Assembly (NCBI GenBank): GCA_032718475.1
Contig: JAUCBJ010007007.1
Span: 64,001-109,724 of the forward strand
DNA length: 45,724 bases
Direction: 5' to 3'
Source of the DNA: Nemertoderma westbladi
Lineage: Eukaryota; Xenacoelomorpha; Nemertodermatida; Nemertodermatidae
The notes beneath the pieces were generated by a model. It was not told the DNA's origin. It did not search any database and saw only the letters and a list, made by a program, of their open reading frames with translations. Positions 30,901 to 42,233 of the stretch are shown piece after piece. The number at the start of each line of letters is the position of its first letter. Positions within the stretch are counted from its first letter, which is position 1. Position numbers and translations under genes: made by a program.

Positions 30901-31403
30901 TCGGTAAAAATACAGCTATTGCAGAGAAAACTTGGTTCAAGATTGTTTCTGGTGGAGAATAAATTACTGCGTTTCCTACGGTAACATTTTAAATGTACAA
31001 ATGTGTCACAACTCTCGCATTGGACGATCTTACTCCGAGAGTTTGTTCCTCGTTGACAGACGGGACAGTTGATCTTCGGGGCCCGCGTCCTGCTGGGTCC
31101 TGGGTTGGTCTCAATATCCCCAGCCAGAGACAGAAGACAAAGTTTAGCGATTAGGCCTCTAGATCGTGGAGAGGAGACCCAAGATCTTCTTCCCCGACGA
31201 GAGCAGTAGAGGCTAAATCCACTCGTCGACCACATCTCCGTCGATTCGGCGCGGCAGTTCGAAACGGTAGCGACAGGGTGTTCCGCAAACCAGTCCAATA
31301 CGGGTATTGGGTGGGTTGCAGGGTTACCCCGCGGATCGGATGGTTCTGCCACAACGAAACGACCCAGAACGATGAAAACTGTGGAGATTAAGAGCGGGGA
31401 CAT
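27906..31403 (-). CDS. CR1-like LINE polyprotein: 2A motif, PHD finger, endonuclease, reverse transcriptase
   Basis: 1165 codons, uninterrupted. The N-terminus ([19 protein letters not shown]) is hydrophobic and signal-like. At residues 90-104, [16 protein letters not shown] matches the 2A consensus D(V/I)ExNPGP, which causes ribosome skipping between the last G and P. A PHD-type zinc finger follows (CPVCQRG ... [12 protein letters not shown] ... CNSC, about 114-165). The endonuclease runs from [14 protein letters not shown] (about 208) through [14 protein letters not shown] and FLGDFNI (about 345) to GLSDHFIVF (about 410). RT has [34 protein letters not shown] and YADDSALI (about 877). Motif order and YADD fit the CR1/jockey-type superfamily. 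It may encode a working element. Confidence 0.93.
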   Translation of the reverse strand: MSPLLISTVFIVLGRFVVAEPSDPRGNPATHPIPVLDWFAEHPVATVSNCRAESTEMWSTSGFSLYCSRRGRRSWVSSPRSRGLIAKLCLLSLAGDIETNPGPSRTRAPKINCPVCQRGTNSRSKIVQCESCDTFVHLKCYRRKRSNLFSTRNNLEPSFLCNSCIFTELPFHDTILESETDDSFLTSPLQTPSDAESETFNFFKKKGLHFLHLNARSLLPKLSEIRILINKSNPAVLTISETWLDDSVSDGEIYIDNYVVLRKDRDRHGGGVCTYIRCDLAFNRREDLETCDEVLLVELLLPKTKPILIGTLYRPPKQSDFLQNFENTILCNLRSDCEIYFLGDFNICYHHKASPICKQYQSILNLFGLKQIIRDSTRITSKTSTLLDHILCNNTDIISQSGVLPIGLSDHFIVFCTRKTQKSFFGDHKTVTVRSMKNYSKERFLSLLVNSDWEPCFKAADINLAYTVFKDIFLKALNTVAPIKEISLKQRTEPWMTSGILSNIRERDNYLYKFRKYRVLADYNNYCKYRNLVQREIKKAKSEYLYNKISENKDNPKSLWSTLKSLGYKNLKSKSNIVLQDNGELIHDHTLVSNLFNNYFTNVASNLAKKLPLSSNKYSIGSETLNNFYLEKLQNSEKLFLKPVSEDFVFKNLLSLSASKSTGLDLIPARFLKDGAEVLKVPITFIINYSIVDNVVPDELKLAKVVPLYKKNSKVEPCNYRPVSILSIVSKILERSVFLQLEAHLSRLNLIYELQSGFRKSYSTDTCLINLTDTIRCNNAKGLYTGMVMLDLQKAFDTVDHEILLGKLGLMGVGSIDWFKSYLSDRGQTVVISKSQSTVQEITCGVPQGSILGPLLFVCYVNDMISSIDPDFKLILYADDSALIFSHKDPIHISQKLSAVLESCNEWLVDNKLSIHYGKTESILFGSKRKLKKVTKFEVTSNGHKIENKKEVKYLGATLDNCLSGESIVKNIFSKVNSRLRFLYRNKNSLNTDSRKLLCSSLIQCHMDYACSSWYEGLTKQLKCKLQVAQNKVVRFIKDYKPRHHLTPDDFSESGLLNLDSRVKQLRLNHVHKVYNGKCPNYLKQKFNRVRDTHSYSTRASASNFYLPNCKSFESDTFFFNGIKNWNALPNEIKNLNNQHSFKSAVKSHLRVQCKNRYNSPTVSY
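31092..31118 (-). other. 2A ribosome-skipping motif in LINE ORF
   Basis: The minus strand encodes GDIETNPGP (codons 96-104), preceded by the hydrophobic LCLLSLA. The invariant residues D, E, N, P, G, P of 2A peptides are all present. By family knowledge, the ribosome would release the upstream peptide at NPG and restart at P, yielding a signal-like leader of about 103 residues and a separate PHD-EN-RT protein. Confidence 0.85.
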
Positions 31404-31513
31404 TGTGCTGTCTGGCTGTAGTCTGATTCAGGGATAAAAACTGTATAGGCCTAGTACCGGTATCTTTCTTGGTCTTATTGTCGGCAGGCCTACAGCTTAT
31501 CGTATTGTGATTA

Positions 31514-31669
31514 TACCTCGACCATAATCCTACACCTTCTGATGCAATCATATTGCACCCTTCACCCAGGAGTTATAGCCCTCCTAGTAAAGTGGCTCCC
31601 CCCAAAGAGAAAAGGACTCTTGCTAGCCTCAAAAAACTGCGTAAACGCCGTCTGCGTAAGAAAGACTAA
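31514..31669 (+). pseudogene. Second coding region, C-terminal Pro-rich and basic tail, copy 1
   Basis: Downstream of the LINE, 51 codons run to TAA (31667-31669). They encode a proline-rich stretch (DHNPTPSDAIILHPSPRSY) and a strongly basic end (KEKRTLASLKKLRKRR...). The sequence matches 42933-43088 in length and almost every residue, and 11741-11801 over the last 20 codons. The tail resembles a nuclear-localisation or nucleic-acid-binding sequence (inference). It ends about 70-80 bp before the LTR. Confidence 0.7.
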
Positions 31670-31737
31670 CTGTTTAGAGTATCTTTATATTTTAGAAACT
31701 GTGATTTGTTATATTTTATAGACTTAAATCCCATTTT

Positions 31738-32244
31738 CATAGGCATGCAGGTCCGTTTGTTTGTTAAAGGATATATGCCCTTTATAATTAAACCTACCAG
31801 TGTACGACTAAAAAGCAGTACAGCACAAAAACTTTCAAGCCGTTCTTTCTTTGGCTCAAGACTGAATGAATAAACACTGCACATAGGCATTTCGTCATTT
31901 CTCGGAAATTCTCTGTACAAGGAGCCACAAAAACGCTCTCATTAGCTGACTGAGCTGAGAGACGCCGTAGAACAAAGGAAATCAACACGTATGAATGTCA
32001 GCTGTTAACCGTAGTCATAGTAACTACTGTTCAAGAGTAGCTATCACTCCTTTGCGTCACGAATTGCCATAGAATCATAAAAATATACCTTTCACAATAC
32101 ACATACGAAGGAAATAAGTCTTAGATCCTCTAAAAACACCGATACAGTAATAATACGGTCTCTTACACTTATTAAATCAACTACAGAGTATTTTAATGTA
32201 AAAGATAATAAAAATAACGGGGCAATTCAGCAAAGGCTTTTACA
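31738..32244 (-). repeat. Inverted LTR 5' segment (U3) inside the central LTR
   Basis: Read on the minus strand from 32244, this starts TGTAAAAGCCTTTG. It follows the LTR 1 order: TACTCTGTAGTTGATTTAA, ATTACTGTA, AGAGGA, TTTCCTTCGTATGTGTA, GACTACGGTTAACAGCTGA, CCTTTGTTCT, CTAATGAGAGCG, then GGTAGGTTTAATTATA-AGGGCATATATCC. It replaces the plus-strand U3 that LTR 1 and LTR 3 have here. Similarity to LTR 1 is clearly lower than that of the adjoining 32245-32881 segment, so it may come from another LTR subfamily. Confidence 0.8.
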
Positions 32245-32881
32245 GTTATTCATTATATTTGTTGATGAAATATTATATTTGGAATACTGATAAACAATCA
32301 GACACCCCAATCTTCTTGATATACTAAAGGTTAGAGAGACCGGATACATATAACGATTGCGACTTACATTAAGTGGTTTGAAGTGAATCTAATGCTATTT
32401 TATAGGCCCTACATGTATTGTCTGTTATTCTCTTTGTATGTGACTAAAATTAGTGAAGGTCGGCAGATTGGTGTGCAGCATTGTGTATGATTGTGATTGA
32501 TAACGAAGCATCTCCTAAAGAATGCGCCATATACGTGAATCTATAGCCATCCCGTTGCGTCTGGTTTAAGTCATAACTCTGTTTATATATTTAGAGCGCC
32601 ACGTCCTAAAGGAACTGTTAATATTTCCCGAAAGTGAATAATATTTGTCAGAGATTATATATATTAAGATCAGTCGAATAATACAGTAGGCCTATCCCGC
32701 AATACGATTAGGCTTCCGAATCCAGTCTCCCGGGTATATCCAGTGGGTGAATGATTGCGCATAGACTGGCTTCGGCTAATGTAGTGTATCAAATATTTGT
32801 CGTAGGCTAAAGACTATCTATTATCTAGAAGACATCCTAATTTGGCAGGTTAAACTGCCAAAGGTCTTAAAAGCGCAAACA
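32245..32881 (+). repeat. Central LTR, 3' part (LTR 2)
   Basis: From GTTATTCATTATATTTG to GCGCAAACA this aligns with 17037-17682 and 43680-44324, with few differences. One GTGCAGCATT unit of the short tandem repeat is missing. It joins copy 1 on the left (after the inverted segment) to the leader of copy 2 on the right, with no flanking host sequence. The two bodies therefore share it. Confidence 0.9.
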
Positions 32882-33162
32882 ATAACGGATATTGCTTCTG
32901 GATTGCGGCGTAAGCAATCAAGTCGAAAGTACCGGTCGACCGGTAACCTGTAGGCCTGACTGCCTGATCACCCGGACCGGTACTTACAGCAGTACAGGTA
33001 CAGCAGTATTATTCGATTGTGAAATTGTATACCGGTAGGCTGTTTAAGAGATTAGGGACTGTACACCCCTTGTTTCTTTTGAAGCTTACTTATTTCTGTC
33101 AAGTTTTATTTATTTGTAGGCCAGTATTGAGCAGAAGGCGTGTAAGCCTGCTCAGATTGTAC

Positions 33163-33735
33163 AGATAATTTGTAGGCTTGACTGTTGTCTAACTGTTGTT
33201 AAGTCTGAACGGATTGCAGTGTGTGTAGAGCATCTGTCCGATAAAGTGCTAGTTAGGAACGTAGGGGCTTCAAGTGCTGTGAGGTAAACCCCCTTTGAAA
33301 GAATAAGTCGTACTACTAGGTTAGAACGCATACTAACTAATCATTTCGGAGTCTGCATATACTGTAGTTTATTTAGGCTTGATAGTAGTCTGCCAGCATT
33401 TGGTCTGTACTTTGTTTGTGTAGTCTGTACAGGTAGCGTATAATTCTTATTTAGATAATTTGTAGGCTGGATAGTTGTCTGGCTATTGTTAGGTCTGAGG
33501 AATTTCGGTGTATGTAGAGTGTATGTCCGATAAAGTGCCAGTTGGGAACGTAGGGGCTTCCAGTGCTGTGAGGTAAACCCCCTCTGAAAGAATAAGTCGT
33601 ACTACTAGGTTAGAACGCATACTAACTAACCATTTCGGAGTCTGCATATACCGTAGTTTGTTTAGGCTTGATAGTAGTCTGTCAGTATTTGGTCTGCATT
33701 TTGTTTGAGTAGTCTGTACGCGTAGCGTAATATTT
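33163..33735 (+). repeat. 291-bp tandem duplication in the leader of copy 2
   Basis: Units start with GATAATTTGTAGGCT at 33163 and 33454. They correspond unit by unit to 18031 and 18321 in copy 1. Confidence 0.9.
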
Positions 33736-34679
33736 ATTATTCAGAGTTTATGCGATTATTCGCAACATTCATATCCCCAAGTTTATTCCTACAGTAATTG
33801 TGCTTGTTATACATACCGTTATAGTTAAACTAACCCCAGTACTACATCAGGGCTGCTTGGCGTAGGTAAAGACTGGAGATTTTGTGCTTTGGTCACTCCG
33901 GCAGTTACCGTGGTTCTTTTAGCTGTTCAAGTATTTTTAACTACTAATTATTTGTTGTACAAGTACTTGTACCTAATTTAGGGTTTAGTGTACAGTACTT
34001 TCCGAAGGTGATTAGTGTGTAGGCAGTATATTTGTGTTGTAAAGTGGTTAATAGGCACGTTGGTTCTGGTAGACCACGGTAATTAATCTCTAGGTAGGAA
34101 CACTCCGTGATACATAACGTAGTACCTATAGCGATACGGTTATAGGTCGTCAGACGGTGGTATTTTCCTATCTGGACAACGCAGTATATTTACTACTACT
34201 TATTATTTTCAATTACCGTAGTAACCTGTCCGTTGTAATAACCAGATATTCTAACCCTTTGTTAGGCTGGTTTGTAGATTCCCTGTAAAATTACCCTAAA
34301 AATTTGTATTTGTAATTTTTTGTGTTTATTTAGAGATTGTAATCTCACCCCGAACTGTATGTAATTTGTAATATTAAGTAACTTAGGTAAATTAGAATTA
34401 TTTGTTTTAGTGTCCAACAAGTAGCACTTCACTGAGAGCGCACGGCTTCTGTGTAGTGACTCCCCCCAGAAATAATAACATTTATTTCAAATATTGACAA
34501 AAACCCATTTAAACGGGTATATATATTATAAATCAACTCAAACGATTTATAAATAGTAGGCCTGCCATACAACAATTAGGTCTCAATATCAGTTGGACTA
34601 CTGCTTAAATAACGGTAATAAAGTAAGTAAAGTAACCAAGTAACCCCTAAAAATTCAGAAATTCAATTATTTAAAATAA

Positions 34680-35065
34680 TTGACATACCGGTATTTACAA
34701 TAGGCTTCTTATATTTATTTCTATAAATTTTAGGCTGAAATTATACCGGTATTCTGTAATTAATTCTAGTCGGTAATTATACTTATATATATACATTATA
34801 AGTGTAAGCTGTATACCGGTATTCACGATAGGCCTATTATATATTTATAAATTTAGGCTGAAATTATACCGGTATTCTGTAATTAATTCTAGTTCATAAT
34901 TATACTTATATATACTATAAGTGTAAGCTGCATACTGGTATTCACGATAGGCCTATTATATATTTATATATATTTGTGCTGAAATTACCTACCGGTATTC
35001 TGTGACAAACCTAGTCTGTAATAACACTTATATATACTATAAGCATACCGGTATTCTAATATATT
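34680..35065 (+). repeat. ACCGGTATTC minisatellite upstream of gag, copy 2 (expanded)
   Basis: ACCGGTATT motifs occur near 34687, 34745, 34815, 34868, 34989 and 35046, with a variant ACTGGTATTC near 34935. One block of about 110-120 bp (GATAGGCCTATTATATATTTATA through GTGTAAGCTG) appears twice where copy 1 has it once. This accounts for most of the length difference between the two leaders. Confidence 0.8.
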
Positions 35066-35190
35066 ATATATATATCACGCTACACTGAGTAGCAGTATCG
35101 GTAATTAATTACTAGGCTAACGGTGATACTGAATTACTAGACTTGCTTAAACTGTAATATAGCAGTAGGCATTCAACTGTACAAACCAAC

Positions 35191-38100
35191 ATGTCTGACA
35201 CAAAGCAAGACCTGTCAGACAGTCTCCTAGATACAACCATATGTGACCCAGACAGGAGTGTGGAACGTGTAGGACCGAAGTTCAACTCACCTCCTACTGT
35301 AAGAAAGATCATTCCCCCAGAAGTAATATCAGAACCTAGGCTGGTCCAACACCGTAGGTCTATCATAGGCACTCGAGCTCAGGTCAAGCGGGACCAAGAA
35401 GCAGCGGAACAACAACAACCCGCGAGCCAAGAACTTATTTCTCAACGGCCCGACAGCTCCAGTTGTGAGGATACTGTAGAGCTGACACCCGAGCGCGGAG
35501 CAAAAATGACGGATGCGGTTTATTCGGATCCCCTTCTCATCCTTCCTGCAGCCGTACTCACTAGGTTATTGATTGCGGTGGAGGAACACCAGATCGATTG
35601 GGCGAGAAGTAAGCGATCGACTAAAGATAGTTATGCGGGATATACAAGGGAAGAGCTGAAGTCTATTGTCGAGTCGCAATGGAACTTCCCCGGACCCGGA
35701 CTCCCGTTTGATTTATCAGAAGCTGCCTGGGAAGATATACACAGGATGGGAGTAACCAAGGAAACCGTCGATCCAGCTGTGTGGAAGAGGTCCGCAGCCG
35801 GATACGTACAGGGATTCGTAAGCTCTATGGAGCGAGTATAAAAACAACTGTTTCAACAACCCCAAGGACCTCAAGAGCAGGGACAACTGCTTTATCAAGT
35901 TAGAGAAAGAATTCTACGAATCAGGCTAATCTTATCAGCCTTTGAGGAGGCTTCTAAAAGAAGACAAGACACGTCGTTGCAAGTTGCTGTAAAGACTTGG
36001 ATTCAAAAGGTGAGTCTCCAGGTTCAAGGAACGGCTCAGTGGAAAGCCCAACTAGATGAGCACTCAACCCATGGAGAATCAACAGACGCTACATTTTCCC
36101 AAGTGGAGAGTGAAGCGACAGCAGAGAAGCCGCATAAGAGGGATGCTATTGATATCTATCTGTCGGACTATCAACGTTTTGTAGGTGATGAAGAGCTGAG
36201 GGGAAGGCTAAAGGGACTTAGCCCTAATAGTGAAGGAGCCCAGCGTGTGTTGGACGCCATCGATGTGGATATGAGAGCTGCGAACCAAGCTAAATTTGAT
36301 GAAAACATCCGCCTCACTAAGGTTCAAGAAGAACAAGTAAAGAAAAAACGTATAGAAGACAGAAAGATAGCAGCAGCGGCAGCAGCAGTGGCAGAAGCAG
36401 AAAGAAAGGCAGCAGTGGCAGAGGCCGAAAGAAAAGCGGCCTTGGCAGCTACAGTGGCAGAGGCAGAAAGAAAAGCGGCCTTGGCAGCTACAGTGGCAGA
36501 AGCAGAAAGAAAAGCGGCTTTGGCAGCTGCAGTGGAAGAAGCAGAAAGAAAAGCGGCTATGGCAGCTGCAGTGGCAGAAGCAGAACGAAAGGCGTCTGAG
36601 GAGACTGCCCAAATAGAGTTGGAAAATCTTCAAGAGAGGCAAGACAACTTTAATAAACAGTTAACAGCAAGTAATATGCAGATGATGAATCGATCTACTC
36701 CCAAGAGGCAAGGTTATACATCATCTGAGGAAGGCGATACCACAGATCATGAAGGCGGAGGAAATCGATCTCGCCTAAGCAGACGTAAAAGAATGTCCCA
36801 CCGTCAGAAATTGCCTGATTTGCCCCCAGCTGTTCGAAGGCAACTAAATAACACAAATTTAGGTAGTACAGAACCCACAGACCAAATAATTAAAATAGAA
36901 AGACTCCCTACTATAGTAGATGAGCCTGAAATAATTAGGCCTGTTCTTGAAATCACCCCTTCGGTGATAGAGACACCTGTACTCCCAGAACCTACCTTTA
37001 AATTCCCTTTACACAGCACCAAATTATCTGTGCCTAGAGGAACAGCCCCTGAAACAGTGTCGGTCCTGGACTCCGAGCGAAATATAAAGGATATATCGCC
37101 CGTAGTCCCTCGTCTGCCCGCTACGACGTTGGCGGATCCCGCTTCGGCGGTTGCTTGGGTAGACGAGAGACGGCGGGGGATGGATATTCTCCTCGGAAAG
37201 ATGGAGGAGAATCGAGTGCGCTCCTCCCAACAGGTCCGAGAGTTAGAAGGGACTGTTCAACAGTTAAAGGGAACCGTAAAGGAAAGTAGGTTAGAGTTGC
37301 AAGAAGTGCAGCAAAGTATCGTGCTAGAACGCGATAAATTAGTAAATCTACAAAAGGGTATATCACCGCCCTCTGTAACAATATGTCAACCCGTTAGGTC
37401 TGAAGTATCTCATGCGCAAGGTGTGGAGCCTACACGCATCTATACTGCTAGCGAAGTACAAACTCCTATAGTAAAACCTATTAAGGGTAATTATAGACCT
37501 GTTGATAGTGATATTCCCTATAGACCTGATTATAATCCGAGAAATTTATATACCGATAACTCGATATTAAATAACACGATGGCCCAAGAAAGTTTTACGC
37601 GTCAAATGGCTAGAACCGAAGCCCGGCAAGCGGTAAAGATGGGAGAGATCGTCAAGTTCAATGGAGATGAGATGAAATGGTTACCTTTTAATGAATATTA
37701 TAAAGATAACATTCAGAACTCTGAACTATCTAATGGAGAGAAACTTAGATTCCTCATCGAGTGCTTGGAAGGATCTCCCAAGTTAATGGCGTTAAAGTTT
37801 ATTGGACATCCAGACGGATTAAGACAAGTTTGGGATACACTAAACATCAGGTATGGTAATAGGACTAACATAGCTAGGTATTTATATGCGAAATTAATGG
37901 CGCCCCGAAAGTTTCTTAGCAGTGGGATTATAGAGTTTTCCGACGAGATTCAGGAGATCTGTAGACAATTAGATTGGCTAGGTAAGTCTCATGAATATCA
38001 GAATTCTATGGTTGTAGGAGCCTTAGCATCTACTTTGCCCAAGGGTGGAGTAGGTACACGCTGGGACAAGAAAGTGTTATATATGATGGAACAACAACGA

Positions 38101-39918
38101 CGAGACCCTACCATGGCTGATCTCATGTCATTCTTAGATGGAGAAGTGAAATTACAGCTCCTAAGGCAGTCCAGAGAGAAGACACTGGAAAACAAGGTAA
38201 GTGAGAAACCCGTTTCTAGGAGAAGGGTAATACCAGTGTGTTATACCGACGACGGCGAAAGCCAGGCTTCTCAAGAGGAAGACAGCGGGAAAGACACTGA
38301 AAGATCTTACTATGACCACAAAGCGACTAAGGACGTAAGTAAATTCAAGTCTCGAACCAATGACAGGAGAGAACAGGTAAGAAAAACTCCTCCTACGTCT
38401 CCTAAGAGAATTCAAGTAAGAAAGCCCGAAGAAAGAACGAGTGTGCACAACGTTACTCAAAGTAAGGTAAGTAACATCAAACCAAAATGTGTGCTGTGCG
38501 ACGGGCCCCACCGTTTGAATATGTGTGATAAATTCCTAAAGAAATCATTAAAGGATAGACGTGAAGTCATGTGGGATAAGCGGTTGTGTTATAATTGCCT
38601 CAGACGAGGACACCAACGGCGAACCTGTTACTCCGACGCAAGGTGTGCAAAGTGCGGCGCAAAACATCATATCTTGTTGCACACGGAATTCGAACGAAAC
38701 AGCCCGAGTCAGGTAAGTGAGTCCGAACTACATGTCCAATTCAGTGATGTGAACGACACTGACCAATATTCTGAGATGGAAGGATTCTATACGGACGAAT
38801 TCTCCGACGAAAACGAATCCTGTTACCTGACAAATACCGCAGTGTATCGAGCACTTACGTATGAAAAGGACACAGACAGCGACCTAACCCTAACTACTTC
38901 TGATCGACAACCATATTAGAAAGCGCCACCTTCCAATGTAGGAATCCGAGAATTTCCTGTAGTACAGGTAAGTGTCCATGGACCTAAAAGGAGTTATGTA
39001 GTGAACGCCCTCCTTGACTCCGGTAGCACAGGAACATTCATCGACAAAGAACTAGCCGAAGACATCTTTGCTGGACAACCCAAGTTCCGAACTAAGCTAA
39101 ACATGTCAGGAATTATGCAGGTTTGGAAATCTACCGTAATAGCGGATTATTATGTAGGCGCGTTGTCCACCCCCCAGGATGAACTAGGAGAACACAGCAT
39201 AAGGTCAGTAAAAATGGTAGCGATAAAGAACTTCGCGACCAGCCAAGTGGAACCTTATAACTGGGATGAGGACGATTTCACCCAGCAGTTTGGAATATCT
39301 AGATTCAACACCGATTACCCTGGAGTCCAAATACTCATCAGTCAAAATGCTCATGAAGCGCTCGAGACATTGGAGAAACGGCCTGCTCAACCGCAACCTC
39401 TACAAGTTTATGCGGGAAGAACTAGAGTAGGTTGGTACTTTACTGGCCCTTCTCGTAGAACTCTTATGGAAAGATTACCAAAAGAACAGGTATATCAATT
39501 AAGTGAACGGGAAGTGGAGAGCAGTGAAGTTGACGACCCAACTGAGGGAACACCATACTCCTCAGATAATGACGACATCAACTCCAATGTAGATCAATGG
39601 AGACATTGCCCCGAGACGATCAATCTAGCCGACATCGCTTCCAGAGGAGCAACTCCTCAAGAACTTACAGATACTCCAGACCGGTTAGGTGGACCCGACT
39701 TCCTAAGTAAAGAAGATGAATGGCCTCCTCATCTTACCCCGGTGAAGATTAGACAGGCCAAGGGAGCGGAGAAAGTAACACAACCACTCAATCGCCCAGC
39801 TGGTCGTTTATGTTTACCGGAAAGAGACCGAAAACTGTCCGGAAACTATGGAAGGCAAGATACTCTTCCCACGACCACCTCCCTAATCCAACAAATATCT
39901 AGGGACTCCATAACGTAA
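35191..39918 (+). pseudogene. gag: Gag-protease of copy 2, two premature stops
   Basis: Collinear with 19948-24552 and only slightly diverged, including the same jump from protease to the RNase H tail. A G-to-T change gives TAA at 35839-35841 (codon 217, GAA in copy 1). A second change gives TAG at 38917-38919 (TGG in copy 1). The open parts are 35191-35841, 35842-38919 (first ATG 35977) and 38920-39918. The coiled-coil repeat is longer than in copy 1, with five to six AEAERKAA units. Zinc knuckles and LLDSGSTGTFID remain. Probably no full-length product. Confidence 0.92.
36370..36595 (+). repeat. Expanded AEAERKAA coding minisatellite in copy 2
   Basis: Units such as GCAGTGGCAGAAGCAGAAAGAAAAGCGGC repeat with 27- to 39-bp periods and stay in frame. 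Copy 1 has about three units in the same place (21125-21235). Units differ slightly from one another (TTGGCAGCTACAGTGGCAG, TTGGCAGCTGCAGTGG, ATGGCAGCTGCAGTGG), consistent with slippage or unequal exchange after the copies separated. Confidence 0.88.
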
Positions 39919-41564
39919 CAACATACGGAGTGGGTGTGTGACTATATTATTTTATATTTATTTTTATTATTTTATATTATGTATGTATTATTATGTAATT
40001 TTATTATAATCGTTTTCTTTAATTTTATTTAGTAGAATGTTATTTTAGCGATTATTTAGTAGATTAGTGCAATATATTCGCGTTTATTACTTAATTACGT
40101 ATATATTATATTTAGTGCGACGGCGAGAAATAATTCTTTTTCTCCTTCCTTACTGTCCGTATTACATTACAAATACGTAACTACAGTAAGATGACATATC
40201 CGTACTTATTAAAGTACAATAAAGCCACTACTATATTCAAGTATTATTGGTAGGCAGAGTATTAGGAATGCAAAGTTCAGATCCTCGTGTCTCGGCTAAA
40301 CCAAGCTCTGGGTAGACCTTGGAAACGACTTGCCTCTTCACACTGACATTGCTTCGTGCGATATTGCTCTCATACCGTATATTAAATAATACATATAGTA
40401 GCGTGATGTCCCTTTAACAGTAGCGTACAACGCAAATAAATCTGTTAAACCCTTTGACCATCTGCAATTCTAGTCGATTAAGATATCGCGGTACCCACCG
40501 ATATACTTGAAAGACAAAATTCTAGAATCAGTGGTTAACGTCCCCAGACAAGTTCTGGAATAAACTGGTGCCCATCCTAAATATTAATTATTAATATTTA
40601 CAAAATCTGTCAAATATCAGATCCTTTAAAATTCTAGTCGATTAAGATATCGTAGCACTTACCGATACTCTTAAAAAGACAAAATTCCTAGAATCAAGGA
40701 TCCAAGTCCCCAGACACGTTCTGGAATAAAATTGTGTCTATTTAACATTAAATAATAAAATTTACGGGAATAAATTTAAAATTCATATATTTCAATGAAT
40801 TTAATAAATTGTCATTTTAGACAATTTATAACGTTCCCAAAATTCCATTAATTAATAGATCATGGGAGCGGAGATTCACTCTATTGGGTGTATTAGTGTG
40901 CGAGAATCTCCAATATATAGTCAATAGCCGATAAAATTCATAAAATCATGTATAGAGAGAAATATTGACAATTAAAGAATTACTATTAAATAGCATCCCA
41001 GATCTGTATGCATGGGAATTACCCTAATTCTACTGCTAGCTTTCCATAATGTCACCATAGCAACAACCACGCTAGAATTAGAAGTGAGTTAAAAGAACAA
41101 TAAAAAGCTTGCCCATTGAATAGCATACGGAATAAATAGCACACCGCTAGTATCCAAGGATACATAATAACAACGTGACATTCTGGAAGGCACTTGACTA
41201 ACGGACAAATGACCCAAATGTGTGATAGAATGTGTACAATTTGTGACAGTTACGTGGAATTTGTGCGTTTGTAGGTGAATGTTACTACTAAGGTGTGTTT
41301 ACAGTAGCGAGTCGCAATCGTGAAAGTAGCCCTAACTCTCCAGAAAGAACCTGAAGTATATCTAAGCCTTTGGGACGGACGGTGGAGTGGCTCGTGCTGG
41401 TTGTTGTAGTCGTTGTGCAGCTACGACGTTGGCGATAGGCACATCGGCAAAAGTACACCAGCGCTGAGGATCTCGCACTGTCCGGGGGCAGAGAGGGGTA
41501 GGCAGCGACGCCCGCTCGCCTAAATATAAACTCATTATAATATGGATAAACTTATATAGCAGAT
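39919..41564 (+). other. AT-rich non-coding spacer, copy 2
   Basis: Counterpart of 24553-26194, including the two-unit direct repeat at about 40465-40750. The stretch 41395-41460, just before the second coding region, is noticeably more diverged from copy 1 than its surroundings. No gene is seen. Confidence 0.7.
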
Positions 41565-42233
41565 ATGATTGAGTTGATAGAAGATGATCTTGGTATCAGG
41601 GAGCGATATACTCTACCTTTACAAGCGTTTGTTGATAGCTTGATACGCGGCGACGCTGGTCCAACTACTACGGAGGACGATGGTCGTTATATCTAACCGC
41701 CAATGTCCCGGGAGCAACTTTCGCGTGGGTTGGACTGTAGAAAATTCACCGCTCGCTATACACATCGTAATGGTACGTATATGGACTTCTTAACTACTGG
41801 TCATCCTATCGACCTACACGATACGAACGATATAGACACCAAAAGGGAAATGGTTTTATTTAAATATCATACCCAGCGGAAGCGGAACGATAAACTGAGA
41901 CTCGAATACGAAAATTCTATTCGAAACCGACTCGAAAGTGCAGATGTTGAAGAGCCGGATAAACGCAGTGACTTCACCAAATACCTGGAATTCTTGAGAG
42001 AAGCCTATCTTGATATTACCAGTCAACAGAATCTAGAAACTCGATATCCTCAAGGTATACATCATGACCGCATGGTAGAACTCAAACGGCTCTATTCCAC
42101 TATGATGTATCTTACCGTCGATCGACCGCTACCTGTTGTACCGGATAGCTTCGAACAGATGGAGGAATATTGTAAAACTGGAGAACGATCACCCGCGTTT
42201 CCCCTACAAGACGTGCGTCTTTGGTATTATTGA
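41565..42233 (+). pseudogene. Second coding region, N-terminal part, copy 2 (unknown protein)
   Basis: ATG at 41565 opens 43 codons to TAA 41694-41696, at the same place as in copy 1. The frame resumes at ATG 41703 and stays open for 176 codons to 42233. The first 105 residues differ at about a fifth of positions from copy 1, while 42015-42160 is nearly identical. A one-base gain (GTAAAACTGG against GTAAGCTGG in copy 1) then shifts the frame, so the last 20 residues are probably not native. No recognised domain, signal peptide or membrane segment. Confidence 0.5.

Larger units (their letters stand above)
27562..31511 (-). mobile_element. CR1-like LINE, full length, inserted in copy 1
   Basis: Comparison with the uninterrupted copy 2 (42925-42945, GGCGGATACCCCGACC) places the insertion inside GGCAGATA / ATACCTCGACC. 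The element is about 3.95 kb with a short 5' untranslated part (about 31404-31511), one long ORF, about 310 bp of 3' untranslated sequence, and a (TAGA)n tail. A clear target duplication is not visible beyond GATA/ATA. With its frame open, it is the youngest-looking component of the window. Confidence 0.88.
32882..35190 (+). other. Untranslated leader of copy 2, with internal repeats
   Basis: Same plan as 17683-19947. Near its start it differs: 17690-17770 has a stretch missing or changed here, and 33030-33090 differs from 17890-17960. The 291-bp duplication (units at 33163 and 33454) and the ACCGGTATTC array are present. No gene is seen. Confidence 0.7.
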
